NCBI GenBank assembly: GCA_033060915.1
Contig: CM065389.1
Location: forward strand, 13,235,001 to 13,299,000
Length of the DNA stretch: 64,000 nt
Direction: 5' to 3'
Origin: Euryodendron excelsum
Taxonomy: Eukaryota; Streptophyta; Magnoliopsida; Ericales; Pentaphylacaceae
In this document: one piece after another, positions 43,238-55,100 of the stretch
Position numbering within the stretch: position 1 is the first letter of the stretch
Layout of the letters: every line of letters starts with the position of its first letter
Made by a program: the position numbers and the translations under genes
Notes under the pieces: model-generated
Told to the model about the DNA's origin: nothing
The model's input: the letters and a program-made list of their open reading frames with translations, nothing else
The model's database searches: none

Positions 43238-43283
43238 AAAAAGAAATATATACATATACATATATATATATATATATATATAT
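43238..43283. repeat. TA/TACA microsatellite at SINE tail
   Basis: Runs of atatatacatatacatatat and (TA)n follow the SINE directly, a usual place for tail-derived microsatellites. Confidence 0.8.
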
Positions 43284-43635
43284 TGTGTGAGATTACGGGT
43301 CAACTGTTTATATCTTATTTTTTAAAATAAAAAGAACACAATAAACAACTTTTTTCTTTATTCAGTTCAGTCTTTTCCTTCTTTCTATATATAGTTTATA
43401 TTTAAATTTGTTTTTCTCATTAGTTTGAAATTTGAACGTAATGTAATGTAATTTTCAGCATGAGAAGCACAAGGTAAAGAAAGACCCAGAGCATACCCAC
43501 ATGCACAAGATAGAGGAAGAAATCATAGTTGCAGTAGCAGTCGGAGCCGGCGAGTACGCATTCCACGAGCACCATGAGAAGAAAGAAGCAAAGGCTCATA
43601 GTCATGGAAAGAAGCATCACCACCACCTCTTTTAA

Positions 43636-44315
43636 TTTTTCACTTGTGATGTGGCTCTCTCTATGCCCCTTAATAATCATTTGTACCATCTTAGTTTTTC
43701 TTATTGTTTGTAATTATTTGCCCAGAATATTGTTTTAGATGTTTATTATAAGGTTAGTCCCCTTGTTATGTGTTATGGAACAGTATTTATTCCATAAATC
43801 CAAAACATATGTGCTCGACTTATGAAAATATGAAAAACTGACAATACCAAAAATGTGCACCATTTATTGTTTGATTTGTTTGCGTTCCATTGGATTTGCC
43901 CTTAGGCCAATGGAATACTTTTCCCTTGACTGTGTGTCCCTAACTACCCACTTCACTTAACCAACCATGTCTCATATCTTGTTCTGTTCTAAGAAAATGT
44001 ACCATCCATCGCATGTGTGAAAATTTTGCTTTCGAGGTTAGTGAGATTCAGTTTTCGAATATGAGATTAATTTTCATCCACTGTGAGGCAGGATATTAAA
44101 ATCCAACATGTTGTCAAGCTAAGTATAAAAAGCAATCGTCATGACAATGTATCCTATTTTGGTGCCCGCTTATTTAAACATGTTTTACACTATGTTGAAC
44201 ATTAAAATGTGACACATCTTCTTCATGGTTCACACTATTTGGTGTCTGCTTCTTAATCTGTTGATTTACACAGAATACCAAAAAAATACATCAACGGCAT
44301 TGGGGGTGTGACAAC
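43636..44315 (+). mobile_element. Probable 5' LTR of the Tekay-like element, 5' end unresolved
   Basis: The segment ending '..gggggtgtgaca' at about 44313 is followed by a primer site, so it should be an LTR. Its start cannot be placed because the 3' LTR is outside the window. 'gtataaaaagc' near 44125 could be its TATA box. Confidence 0.45.
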
Positions 44316-44334
44316 TTGATATCAGAGTTGAGGT
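44316..44334 (+). other. Primer binding site, initiator-Met type, decayed
   Basis: TTGATATCAGAGTTGAGG corresponds to the TGGTATCAGAGC site complementary to plant initiator tRNA-Met, with G-to-A and C-to-T changes. Confidence 0.75.
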
Positions 44335-44488
44335 TTAAGCCAAGGTACATAACTGAGGCTATAGTGTGGAGTTGGTGTTTAGGATTGCTGTGAACCATAG
44401 GGTATTGTTGGAGTCGGTTAGGTTGTTTAGGAGTGTGTGAAATGTTATATATATAGTGTACTTATTCTGATTTGATGTAGCAGGAAGG

Positions 44489-45650
44489 ATGGCACAGCGA
44501 GATTCACCTAAGAGAATGGAGGATGAGGAGTCATCGGCTTCAATTAGAGGTGTAGAGTAGGGAGAGCATGAACTACGTGTTCAGAATCAACTTGATGCAA
44601 TGGATAGACTTGCTACTCTTATGGCACAATATATGGAATATCAGATGGCAAGGCTGGCACGAAGTACTACTTTGCATGACCAATTCATGAAGTTGAATCC
44701 ACTTGAGTTTGTGGGAGCAACTGACCCGTTAGTGGCTGAGGAATGACTAAAGAAGTTAGAAGCTATTTTCGAGGTGATAAGAGTAACTAAAGAACAGAAA
44801 CGATCTTTGGCTACTTTTATGTTGAAAGGTGAGGCGCAAAATTGGTGGGAAGGTATGAGGTGGATGATGAATGCTTAACCCGAAGGCGTACCGATCACAT
44901 GGCAACAGTTTGTGGAGTTATTAAATGAGAAGAACTTTCCACTTATTTATTGATATCAAAAGGAGCAGGAATTTATTTCTTTAAAGCAAAGGAAGATGAT
45001 AGTATCAGAATATAAGGAGCAGTTTATAGCCTTATCACGGTTTGCACATGATTTAGTACGTGCTGAAGATGCAAAATGTAGGAGGTTTCAACGAGGGTTA
45101 TAATTGAACATTTGATCACGGATTTCAGCTTTGAGATGATAAGGTATGTTGACTTGGTGAATAAAGTAAAAATTGTGGAATGGGATGTAAAAGAACTATC
45201 AGGAAGATGGAAACAATTTAAGAAGGGGAGGTTTAATTCAGGAGCTAAAATATCATGATAAAGGTCTTCAGAAAATGCTATAACGGTAGAACAAAGTCAA
45301 GCACAAGCTAGTTCCAGATTGGGAGGTGCAAGGTCCAGTAGTCCGAGGGGTATAGGGAGTCCTAAAGGTAGTGGCTCATGGAGACCGCCAGTTAGATCTG
45401 CTAGTTTGAGAACTGGCAACACTGGAGGAATTATTTGCTATCAGTGTGGGGTTGAGGGCTATATAGTTAGAGATTGTCCAGTGCCATGGACAGATAAATG
45501 TTATCAGTGCAGACAATCGGGACACATAGCAAGGAATTATACCCAAAGGCCTACGATAGCTTCATCGGTAGGCAGTGTAGTGGGTGGAGGTAAAGGAGCA
45601 ACTAAAAGTGCAAGGAAAGAGCAGGCAACAACTCTTGAACCGTGTGCTTA
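44489..45650 (+). pseudogene. Gag of the Tekay/Del-like element, two damaged zinc knuckles
   Basis: From ATG 44489 the frame reads MAQRDSPKRMEDEES and continues with several stops: FMKLNPLEFVGATDPLVAEE, KGEAQNWWEGMRWMM, ITWQQFVELLNEKNFP, EFISLKQRKMIVSEYKEQF. This is the usual chromovirus gag. Two CCHC-type knuckles follow: CYQCGVEGYIVRDC (45436-45477), where the His is Tyr, and CYQCRQSGHIARNY (45499-45540), where the last Cys is Tyr. The normal gag coats the element RNA. Stops at the end of ASIRGVE and in other places show that it is dead. Confidence 0.88.
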
Positions 45651-48198
45651 AGCTCTCAGGCTCGAGTTTATGCCATAACGCAAAAAAGATGCCCAAGCCA
45701 CTCCTAATGTGGTAACAGGTATGTTATCTGTAACTGACAAGAAAGCTTATGTGCTAATAGATCCAGGTTCCACACACTAATTTGTTTCTACAGCATTTAT
45801 CATGTATTTGAATAGACCATGTAATAGACCATGTATTTGATTCCGTTAACTATCCATGACTTTGAATTGATTTTGGGGATGGATTGATTATCTTCATATC
45901 ATGCTTCCATTGATTGTTTCAAGAAGGAAGTTATTTTCAGATTGTCAAATGAAGCGGAATTTAAATTTCAAGGTAAGCGGGATATAGTTCCGACTTATTT
46001 GATATCAGCTTGGAAAGCAAAGAAATTGCTACAAAAAGGATGCGAGGGATATCTTGCACATGTTATTGATACAACTAAAGCAGAATTGAAATTATCTGAT
46101 ATTTCTATAGTCTAAGATTTTTTGGATATTTTTCCAGATGAACTTCCAAGGATAGTACTAGACAGGGAAGTGGAATTTTCTATAGAATTATTACCGGAAA
46201 CTACACCAATCTCTATTGTACCACATCAAATGGCACCGTCAGAATTGCAAGAGTTAAAAACTCAATTACAGGACTTGTTAGATAAAGGATTCATTCAACT
46301 GAGTGTTTTATCATGAGGAGCACCGGTTTTGTTTGTAAAGAAGAAAGATGGTAGTATGAGATTATATATTGATTATCGGCAATTAAATCAGTTTATGGTG
46401 AAAAATAAATATCCGTTACCTCTTATTGATGATTTTTTTGATTCACTACAAGGGGCTATAATGTTTTTGAAGATTGATTTGAGATCTGTGTATCATCAGA
46501 TAAAGGTTAAAGGCAGTGATGCACCAAAGACCGCATTCCGTACTCTTTATAGCCATTATGAGTTCTTAGTGATGTCTTTTGGAATGATGAATGCATCTGC
46601 TATCGTCATAGATCTAATGAACTGGGTATTTTGACCATTTTTTTATACTTTTGTGATTGTCTTTATTGACGATATATTAGCATACTTCCGTAATTTAAAG
46701 GAACATGAAAAGCACTTGAGAAATGTTTTGCAAACTCTGCGGGATAAATAGTTATATGCCAAGTTCAGTAAGTGTGAGTTCTAGCTGGACAAGGTAGTAT
46801 TCTTGGGCCATGTTATATCTGCAGAGGGAATTCATGTTGATCCGAAAAAGATAGAAGCTATAATGAAATGGGAGCAATCGAAGAATGTTTCAGAAGTTAG
46901 AAGTTTTCTGGGTTTAGCAAGTTATTACCGGAGATTTATACAGTGCTTTTCATCTATTGTTGTTCGTTTGACGCGGTTGACTCAGAAAAATGTAAAGTTT
47001 GAATAAACGGATAAATGTGAGTATAGTTTTCAGGAATTGAAGACCAAATTGACTTCAGCACCGGTGTTGACAATTCCTTTTAGAAAGGGAGATTTTATAG
47101 TGTATAGCGATGCTTCACATCAAAGAATAGGGTGTGCGCTAATGCAGTGAGGTAAAGTAATTGCTTATGTGTCAAGACAATTGAAGCCATACTAAAGGAA
47201 CTATCCTATACATGATTTGGATTGGCAGCAGTAGTATTTGCTATACGGAGCATCAAAGTTTAAAGTATTTGTTTACTCAACGAGATCTGAATGCCAGACA
47301 AAGAAGATGGATGGAACTAATCAAGGATTATGAATGTGTGATTTACGATCATCCAAGAAGAGCCAATGTAGTGGCTGACGCGTTGAGTTAGAAATCCTCG
47401 GGAAGGCTAGCTTGCATGCGATGTTATTGGACGAAATTATGTGCAGAAATGACATTGTTGGGAGTAGAGTTTGAACAAAAAGGTATGAATGTTATGTTAG
47501 CTCATTTTCAGGTGAAACCTTTAATGCTTGATCGAATTCAGGAATCTCAAATGCAAGATGAACAGTTAAAGAAGATTAGATAACAAGTGATGGGTAAGGT
47601 AAACATTGACTTTTCTCTACTTGATGATGGTACTTTGAAGTTTGGAAACCATTTTTGCATACCTAATAATTTAGCTTTGAAGAATGAAATTTTAGAAGAG
47701 GCACATCAATTATTATATGCCATGCATCCGGGAAGCACAAAGACGTATGGGGATCTTTGGGAAATTTATTGGTGGCCAGGTATGAAAAAGGACATTGCAG
47801 AATTTGTGACAAAGTGTTTAACTTGCCAACAGGTGAGAGCTAAACATCAAAGACCGGCAGTTTTATTGCGACCTTTTCTGATTCTTCAGTGGAAATGAGA
47901 ACATATTACCATAGATTTTGTGGTGGGACTTCTAAAAACTCCTAATGGTTTTGATTTTGTTTGGGTGATTGTTGATAGATTAATTAAGTCGGCTCACTTT
48001 CTTTCGGTAAAAATGACTTATGCACTTGATAAATATGAAAAATTGTATGTGAATGAAATTGTTAGATTGCATGGAGTGCCAGTATCTATTGTTTCAGACA
48101 GGGATCCAAGGTTTACTTCCAGGTTTTGGCCAAGCCTTCAACAAGCTATGGGCATAACATTGAAGTTTAGTACAGATTTCCATCCTTAAATAGATGGA
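45651..48198 (+). pseudogene. Pol of the Tekay/Del-like chromovirus, cut in integrase
   Basis: Order is protease, reverse transcriptase, RNase H, integrase, which is Ty3/gypsy. Protease: LIDPGSTH at about 45757. Reverse transcriptase: [40 protein letters not shown], the catalytic FIDD (46662-46673) and KFSKCEF..FLGHV. RNase H: PVLTIPFRKGDFIVYSDAS and VVADALS. Integrase: the HHCC region (MHPGSTKTYGDLWEIYWWPG, CLTCQQVRAKHQRP), then IDFVVGLLKTPNGFDFVWVI and SIVSDRDPRFTSRFW. It stops at FHP-stop-IDG where the Athila LTR begins, so the last catalytic Glu and any chromodomain lie beyond that insertion, outside the window. Many stops are present, e.g. TAG 46749-46751 (family Gln) and TAG 46782-46784 (family Trp). 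Confidence 0.9.
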
Positions 48199-49684
48199 TG
48201 ATTACTCTCGGAAATAGTAATCTCTACGCCAAAATTGGTAGTTGATTAGTTGAATTTAAGTGTTAATTTAGTATTTTAACTCCCAAAATGTATTCAAACC
48301 CTTTTGTGCACTTTTTACAGGAATCGGAGCTTAAGACGAGGCAAACAGGCAAAAAATAGGATGACCGTTCGATCGGGCCAACATACTGATCGACCGGCCA
48401 ATCGAACTATCCATGGAACGTTCGATCGGCCGATCAATCGCACGACATCCCGTTCGATCGGAGATGACTCTGTTCGATCTTCTGCAGTAAACTTCAGAGA
48501 GGGCGTTTTTCCGATCGATCGGCGACATCGGAACACCCCTCAACAGACCACAGAAAGCAAAACTTCAAAGAGTGTGTTTTTCCGTTCGATCGAGCATTCG
48601 ATCGCCAGGGGCGTTCGATCGACCGTTCAATCGCATCTCTCCACCGATCGATCGGTCTGTACACAGTCTGATTTTCTGCAGAGTATAAAAGTTGTATGTG
48701 TGGGACAAGAAGGGGTTTCTCGAAAATCTGTAGATCTGGAGAGTAAGAGGAGCTTTTCAATATGAACTTTTGGGAGATTTTGTAAGGTTTTAGTTAGATT
48801 TACATTAAAGCTTTGTCATCTTGTCATTTATTTCTCTTGGATTGTTGTAAATGAATGTTCATATAAAAAGTGAATGTTTCTCTCTTTCTTGCCATTTTCT
48901 CTCACTTTCTTAGCAACCAAACACTAGTTTCACTTAGTTTAATGCTAGATTTACCTTTATTTATGCTCTTTATTATGGATCTTAGTAGCTAAACATCTCT
49001 TGGATGTAGTTGTAAAGATCAACCAAGGATCTTCAAGGGTTGAAAATGAGACGTATGAACTTTAAAGCTATATTTCTAGACATTTATGGTTCTATTTGAT
49101 TGAGTAAGAGATTTATTGGAAAACTTAGATTCATAACTCCTTTTGGTAATATTTATGCACAAATCAATATTTGGTATAGGTATTGCACATTTTTAAGGTT
49201 TGATTCTAGGGTGCTAGTTATAGATTTCATCTTTATGCTCAATCAAACATGAACCCAAGCATTTATGGTCAAAATATTCCGAATCAAGAATCCAAGGTGT
49301 GATTCTTGATTTGAGTCATAAAACTCTCATTTGAAACCCTTGTTGTAAATTGGTGGATTGAATCAACCATATCCAAGCCCTTCCACAATTACATAAAAAC
49401 TAGATTTTATTGCCTTCATTAATTTTTAAGTAATTGCACTAGTCATAGAACACCCATAATCTCAAAACCAACAAGTTTTCAGTCTCTTTTATGTTAGAAC
49501 AAGAAAAGAATTCTCATTTGCAATCCATAATGATAAGTTTCCGTGCTAGTTGAGCTTTGTTTGCTATATTTACAGAATTCCCTTGGGAGAGAACGACACC
49601 AGAGTTTTTCAATTTTTACTACATCGTGACCTTCGTATTCTTGTGGAGTGATTCCAATTATAAAGCACATCTGGGAGTGTACCA
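48199..49684 (+). mobile_element. 5' LTR of the Athila element (LTR A), 1486 bp
   Basis: Starts TGATTACTCTCGGAAATAG and ends GGGAGTGTACCA. It is closely similar to the solo LTR 15205-16437 and has a related, inverted copy at 19257-20735. A cluster of GATCG/CGATCGGCCG palindromes lies at about 48367-48660. Open frames inside it (e.g. 48304-48765) follow from this cluster and are not genes. It interrupts the Tekay-like integrase. Confidence 0.92.
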
Positions 49685-49686
49685 AG

Positions 49687-49707
49687 TTTTGGCACTGTTA
49701 CAGGGGA
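49687..49707 (+). other. Athila primer binding site, decayed
   Basis: TTTTGGCACTGTTACAGGGG lies 2-3 bp after the LTR. The intact family site is TGGCGCCGTTGCCGGGGA (tRNA-Asp type); the differences are mostly C-to-T and G-to-A. Confidence 0.75.
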
Positions 49708-50305
49708 ATTCGTAGGTGAAAGCTACATTGGATGAATGCTAAAGATTGCAAAGAAGAATTGAAAAGCAAATAAAAAAAATAAAAAAAGGGTGGATTTCAT
49801 CACCACCCCCGAGGGAAGCATCTACGGGCTTTGGGCCCAAGTATATTCTCATTTCCCTTAAGGTGCTTTGTTTTCTAGGATTATTTTATTTTATTTTTTC
49901 TTAGTTTCTTTTGTTTGTTATAGTATAATTGTATTGCATTTTTGTTAGGAAAATTTTCCTCTTCGAGAGTATTTAGTGGAGTTAGGTTAATTGTGTTCAA
50001 GGTGCAAATTGGTGGTACGCTTTATGTATGTGAAGATTAGAGGTACGGGATTGAATTAAGAAAAAGCCATTGTCCGGCCTAGAATTGAAAAAGAAGCCAT
50101 TGTCCAGCCTAAGGAATTGTGTATGATTTGCTGAATGACCCAAACAGTCCACCCTTATGTGTGCATTCATTCTTGCATGTCATATTTCACTAGGGATGTA
50201 CACCATTGTCTTGTGAGAATTGAGAGGACTGAGAGCATTGAGAGCACAAACACATCTTTACCAACACCTAGCCTACCATTAGTGGTCGACCTAGGTTTCA
50301 TTCCA
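49708..50305 (+). mobile_element. Athila 5' leader
   Basis: Non-coding, with A-rich runs near 49768-49787 and 'cattgtccggcctagaattg'-type direct repeats at about 50069-50120. An in-frame ATG at 50135 precedes the preferred gag start at 50306. Confidence 0.5.
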
Positions 50306-52134
50306 ATGGCCAATCCAAATGAAGCCTGCTTACCTAATGTTCCACCCATGCATCCTAATATCCAACTCAACGCCGATGGTAATGAGGAGTTTCAGAGAGG
50401 GACCCACAATGGCGATGTGGTAGTTCCCCCTTTACGAACTCTACGGGATTACCTCAACCCACCAAGGCAAGCACCAACAACGTGCATTGTTTTCCCGCCC
50501 CATTACAACACTCTAAACATTAGGTCGGGAATAAAGCAAACGTTGCCTCAATTCCACGGGATGGATTCGGAACAACCCTATATTTTTCTTAAAGAATTTA
50601 AGGATGCTTGCTCGATTGCAATGGACAACTCGTGTCCAAGGAAAGTATTTTTGTTGAAACTCTTCCCGTTTTGTTTGAAGGATAAGACTAAGCATTGGTT
50701 TAATTCCTTGCGACCCATGTCCATCCACTCTTGGGCTACTCTCTAACGGGATTTTTTGAGCAAATTTTTTTCCAAAAATCGAACCGAGGCCATAAGGAGG
50801 TAAATTTCTCAGTTTTCTCCTATGTTGGGGAAAACTTTCTTTTAATGTTGGGAGAGGTTCAAAGACCTCTTAAATTCTTGCCCTCACCACAGGTTTGCCG
50901 ATTGGCATGTCATCAACACATTTTATTCTTCTTTGGTACCCCAACTCAAGCAATTTGTTGAGTCCATGTGTGCGGGGACGTTTTTTGACAAGCAACCCCA
51001 TGAGGCATACGATTACTTTGACAACTTGGCAAATAAAGCTAGAGATTGGGCACTTACCGGGACCCAAAATCCCGAGGGTCGCTCCATTCAACAAGGGGTG
51101 GGAAGATATCAACTCAAGGAAGTTGATGATATCAATGCTAGGGTAGCTACCTTGGCAAGAAAATTAGAGGCTCTTGAGGTAAAAAGGGTTCAATCGGTGG
51201 AGAGTGAAGAGATGAGAGAAACATGTTGTCTTGTGTGTGAAATCTCGGAGCATAACACCTCTTCATGCCTAATCATTCCAGGTATAAAGGAGACTTTGCA
51301 TGACCAAGTTAACGCAATTGGCCAATATTCAAGAGGAGGGGGCAACCCCTATTCTAACACATACAACCCGGGGTGGAGAGATCATCCCAACTTTGGGTAG
51401 AGGAATGAAGGGACTTCAAACTCCCACAACTACCAAGGAGGGTATCAAAACCCTTAATCATACCGAGCACCTCCTCTACCCCCACAAGCATTCAAACCAT
51501 AACATCCACCTCCACAAGCACTTCAACCACAACATCCACCTCAACCTTACCAACAAGCACTTGTGACCCAATTTCAAAATCAACCAAGGCCGTATCAACC
51601 CCTCCATAGGAAGCCAATAGAGGATAATGTTTATCAACTTACCAATGACATGAGGGGGTTAGTACAAGGGTTGATAAGCAAGAAAATGTGCTAGATCAAC
51701 ACTTTAGGTTGCTTGAGGACATCCAAAAGCAAATGTCTACATTAACACAAGCTTTAACCCAAATTGTCCCGGGAAGATTCTCGGCTCAACCTCAACCTAA
51801 TCCAGTGGTTAGGCAAGTACACATAACGGAGGGTAAGAGTGACCCTAACTCGAGTCATGAACAAGTACAGGCCATAACCACCCTTAGAAGTGGCAAGACC
51901 ATTAACAAAACCATCCCACCTCGGGGTGAGACTTCTAGGAAAAGTGTTGACAAGGAAGAAAAAGAGAAAGAGAAAGAGGAAAAAGAGCCGAGAGAGAGTG
52001 GGGAAACCTTAGCCAACCCTATCGAGATTTTGAGTGAGAGTAAAAGGGAGAAGAGGAGGGATATAGTAAAACATGCTCCCTTCCCACAAAGGTTGACCAA
52101 ACCTAAGAATGAACTTCTAAATGCGGAAATTTAA
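50306..52134 (+). pseudogene. Athila gag, frameshifts and stops
   Basis: MANPNEACLPNVPP leads to the signature LRTLRDYLNPPRQAPTTCIV and LPQFHGMDSEQPYIFLKEF, then KDKTKHWFNSLRPMSIHSWA, where a stop (near 50744) and frame changes follow. It continues as YFDNLANKARDWALTGTQNP, CLVCEISEHNTSSCLIIPGI and NTYNPGWRDHPNFG, and, after a Pro/Gln-rich stretch with stops, as LDQHFRLLEDIQKQMSTLTQ and SSHEQVQAITTLRSGKTINK with a Lys/Glu-rich end (52134). This order is typical of Athila gag. The - strand piece at 18676-21000 is the same domain from a second Athila-like element. Confidence 0.9.
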
Positions 52135-55100
52135 GAAGTATTCAAGCAAGTAAAGGTTAACATTCCTATCCTTGACGCAATCAAGTAAATACCTTTATAT
52201 GCTAAGTTCTTAAAGGACTTATGTACTTTTAAGCGAAGGTTGCATGTCAAGGAAACCACCATGATGAATGAGAATCAAAGTGCTATTTTGCAATGCAAAA
52301 CTGTACCGAAATTGAAGGACTCCAGATGCCCTACTATTTCTTGTACCATTGGGAATACCAAGATAGATCGCGCCTTGTTGAATTTAGGGTCTAGTGTCAA
52401 TCTTTTACCCTTTTAGCTATATAAAGAACTTGGCCTAGGAGAATTGAGCCCTACTCGGGTTACTTTGCAATTGGCGGATCGTTCTATAAAAGTTTCAAGA
52501 GGTATCATTGAGGATGTTCTCATCCAAGTTGATAACTTTTGCTTCCTGGTCGATTTCATAGTCCTAGATACCCAACCTGTTGAGAGTTGTATAGCTCATA
52601 ACCAAATTCCTATGATTTTGGGACGCCCTTTCCTAGCTACTTCCAATGCCATCATTCATTATAGGAATGAGTTAGTGAAATTGTTTTTTGGCAACACACC
52701 TTTGAGCTTAAAATTTTTTCGGTTGCCAAACAAAAGGGAGAGTGTAAGGATATCCGGGAGGTTGAAATCATAGAAAGCATAGTTCAAGATCACTTTGAGC
52801 AAGAGGTTTTTGAGGACCCCTTGGAGAGAGCGTTAGTGAAAGGTGAACCGCACGCTTCACTTGATAGTGAGGGCATGGCATTAAGTGAATTTTCTCATTT
52901 AAAATGTGAGAGAAAGGAGTGTTTACATGTGGGTCAATGGATCTCTTCTTCTGAACCTCTACATCCTAGTGCCGAGAAACCAATTCCTTCGGAGGAGAAG
53001 CCTCCCATTCCCGAGAGGAAGCCTTTACCTTCCAACTTGAAGTATGCATTTTTAGGGGATGGAGAGTCTTACTCGGTTGTGATTTCCTCTAACTTATCTT
53101 GGAGTCAAGAGGAAGGGTTGTTAACATTGCTTAAGAAATATAAGAAATCCCTAGGATGGACCATCGCCGATCTTCATGGGATTAGTCCTCTCGTGTGCAC
53201 TCACCGAATCTTCTTAGAAGAAGAGGCTAAATCCGTTCACCAAATACAAAGGCGATTGAATCTGAATATGAAGGAAGTGGTTAAGGGTGAGGTTTTAAAA
53301 TTGTTGGATGTGGGTATCATCTACCCCATCTCCAATTCGAAATAGGTGAGTCCAACCCAAGTGGTGCCTAAGAAATTGGGTGTCACGGTAATGAGGAATT
53401 ACATGAATGAGTTAGTGCCCACCCGTGTGCAAATCGGGTGGCGAATGTGCATTGATTATCGCCTCAACTATGTGACCCGTAAGGACCATTTCCCCTTACC
53501 ATTCCTTGATCAAGTTTTAGAGAGATTGTCCGGCAAGGCTTTCTATTGTTTCTTAGATGGATATTCAGAGTACAATAAAATTGATGTAGCCCTTAAGGAT
53601 CAAGCAAAGACAACATTCACTTATCCCTTTGGCACATATGCTTATAAATATATGTCTTTCGGGTTATATAATACACCAACGACATTTTAAAGGTGCATGA
53701 TGAGCATATTTAGTGACATGGTTGAGCAAATCGTTGAAGTCTTCATGGATGATTTTTCCGTCTATGGGGATACTTATGAGGGTTGTCTTAGGAACCTAGG
53801 GAAAGTTCTGATGAGAGTAACCTTATGCTTAATTGGGAGAAATGTCATTTTATGGTTACTAGTGGTATAGTTTTGGGCCATATTATGTCGGCCCAAGGGC
53901 TTGAGGTAGATAAGGCAAAGATTGAACTCATTCAAAAATTGCCCACCCCGACTTGTGCGAAAGAGGTTAGATCATTTCTTGGGCATGCCAGTTTCTATCA
54001 GCGTTTCATTGAGGGCTTTAGTGCAATTTTTAGGCCGATGTGTCATCTCTTGTCCCAAGATGTTCCATTTGAGTGGACATCATCTTGTCAACAAGCTTTT
54101 AATAAGTTGAAAAAACTCTTAACTTCAGCCCCAATCATTCGTGCACCCAATTGGTCTCTTCCATTTGAGCTAATGTGTGATGCTAGCGACTATGCCGTGG
54201 GGGCTGTCTTAGGACAAAGAGTTAATAAGAAGCCGTACGCCATTTATTATGCCTCTAAAACTCTTAATGAAGCTTAAATCAACTATACCACAACTGAAAA
54301 GGAACTCCTTGCAGTCGTTTTTACACTAGACAAATTTAGGTCTTACTTGATTGGGTCATTGGTCATCATTTACACCGACCATGTGGCCCTAAAGTATCTC
54401 CTCACTAAACCCGATGCAAAGCCGCTCCTCATTCGGTGGATACTTTTGCTTCAAGAATTTCAAATTGAAATGCATGATAAAAAAAGGAGTTGAAAATGTG
54501 GTTGCGGACCACTTATCTCGGCTTCCCTTAATTGGGCAAGCCATGGACTCAATCCCTATCAAGGAGCACTTCCCAGATGAGCATCTCATGCATGTGAGTA
54601 CCATTAAGCAAGTTTCAACTCCTTGGTTTGTGGACATTGCGAACTACCTTGTCACCGGTGAGGTTCTTTCCACATGGTCATCTATTGATAAGCGTAAATT
54701 CTTCCGGAATGTGCGTTATTTTTCGTGGGATGATCCTTACTTGTTTAAATATTGTTCAAACCAAATCATTCGCCAGTGTGTCCCTAATCATGAATTTCAA
54801 CAAATAATAGAGTTTTGTCACTCTCATACTTGTAGAGGACAATTCTCCTCCAAGAAAACCACGGCCAAAATTTTACAATGTGGGCTTTGTTGGCCCACCA
54901 TGTTAAAGGATGTACATACCTTTTATCTTGCATGTAATAGGTGCTAACGGTTAGGAACACTTTCTAAGAGACACATGATACCTCTTCACCTCATCACTAT
55001 TTTGGAAATATTCGATTGTTGGGGGATAGATTTCATGGGACCATTTCCTAATTCTTGTGGGTACCTTTTCATTCTTGTTGCGGTTGACTATGTCTCAAAA

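Larger units (their letters stand above)
42901..43635 (+). pseudogene. ASR: ASR copy 3: start codon lost, exon 1 truncated, exon 2 intact
   Basis: A TATAAATAT box (about 42813) and the 5' leader are conserved. The position of the ATG in copies 1 and 2 (cATGGCTGAACA) reads ATTGCTGAACAA here. Exon 1 follows as AEQKQHHHHHHKEERKP, then departs from the family and meets TAA. The HEHLGQLGA part and the splice donor are gone, and a SINE sits at 43034-43237. Exon 2 (43459-43635) is still open from the ttttcag acceptor to [23 protein letters not shown], an Ile/Val-rich helix, [10 protein letters not shown] and GKKHHHHLF. No in-frame ATG replaces the lost start. A truncated product starting inside exon 2 is possible but unsupported. 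Confidence 0.85.

Noticed and set aside
48304..48765. 153-codon + strand frame rich in Arg/Thr/Asp
   Set aside because: It lies wholly within the Athila 5' LTR over the GATCG palindrome cluster; the matching region of the other LTR copies has no comparable frame.
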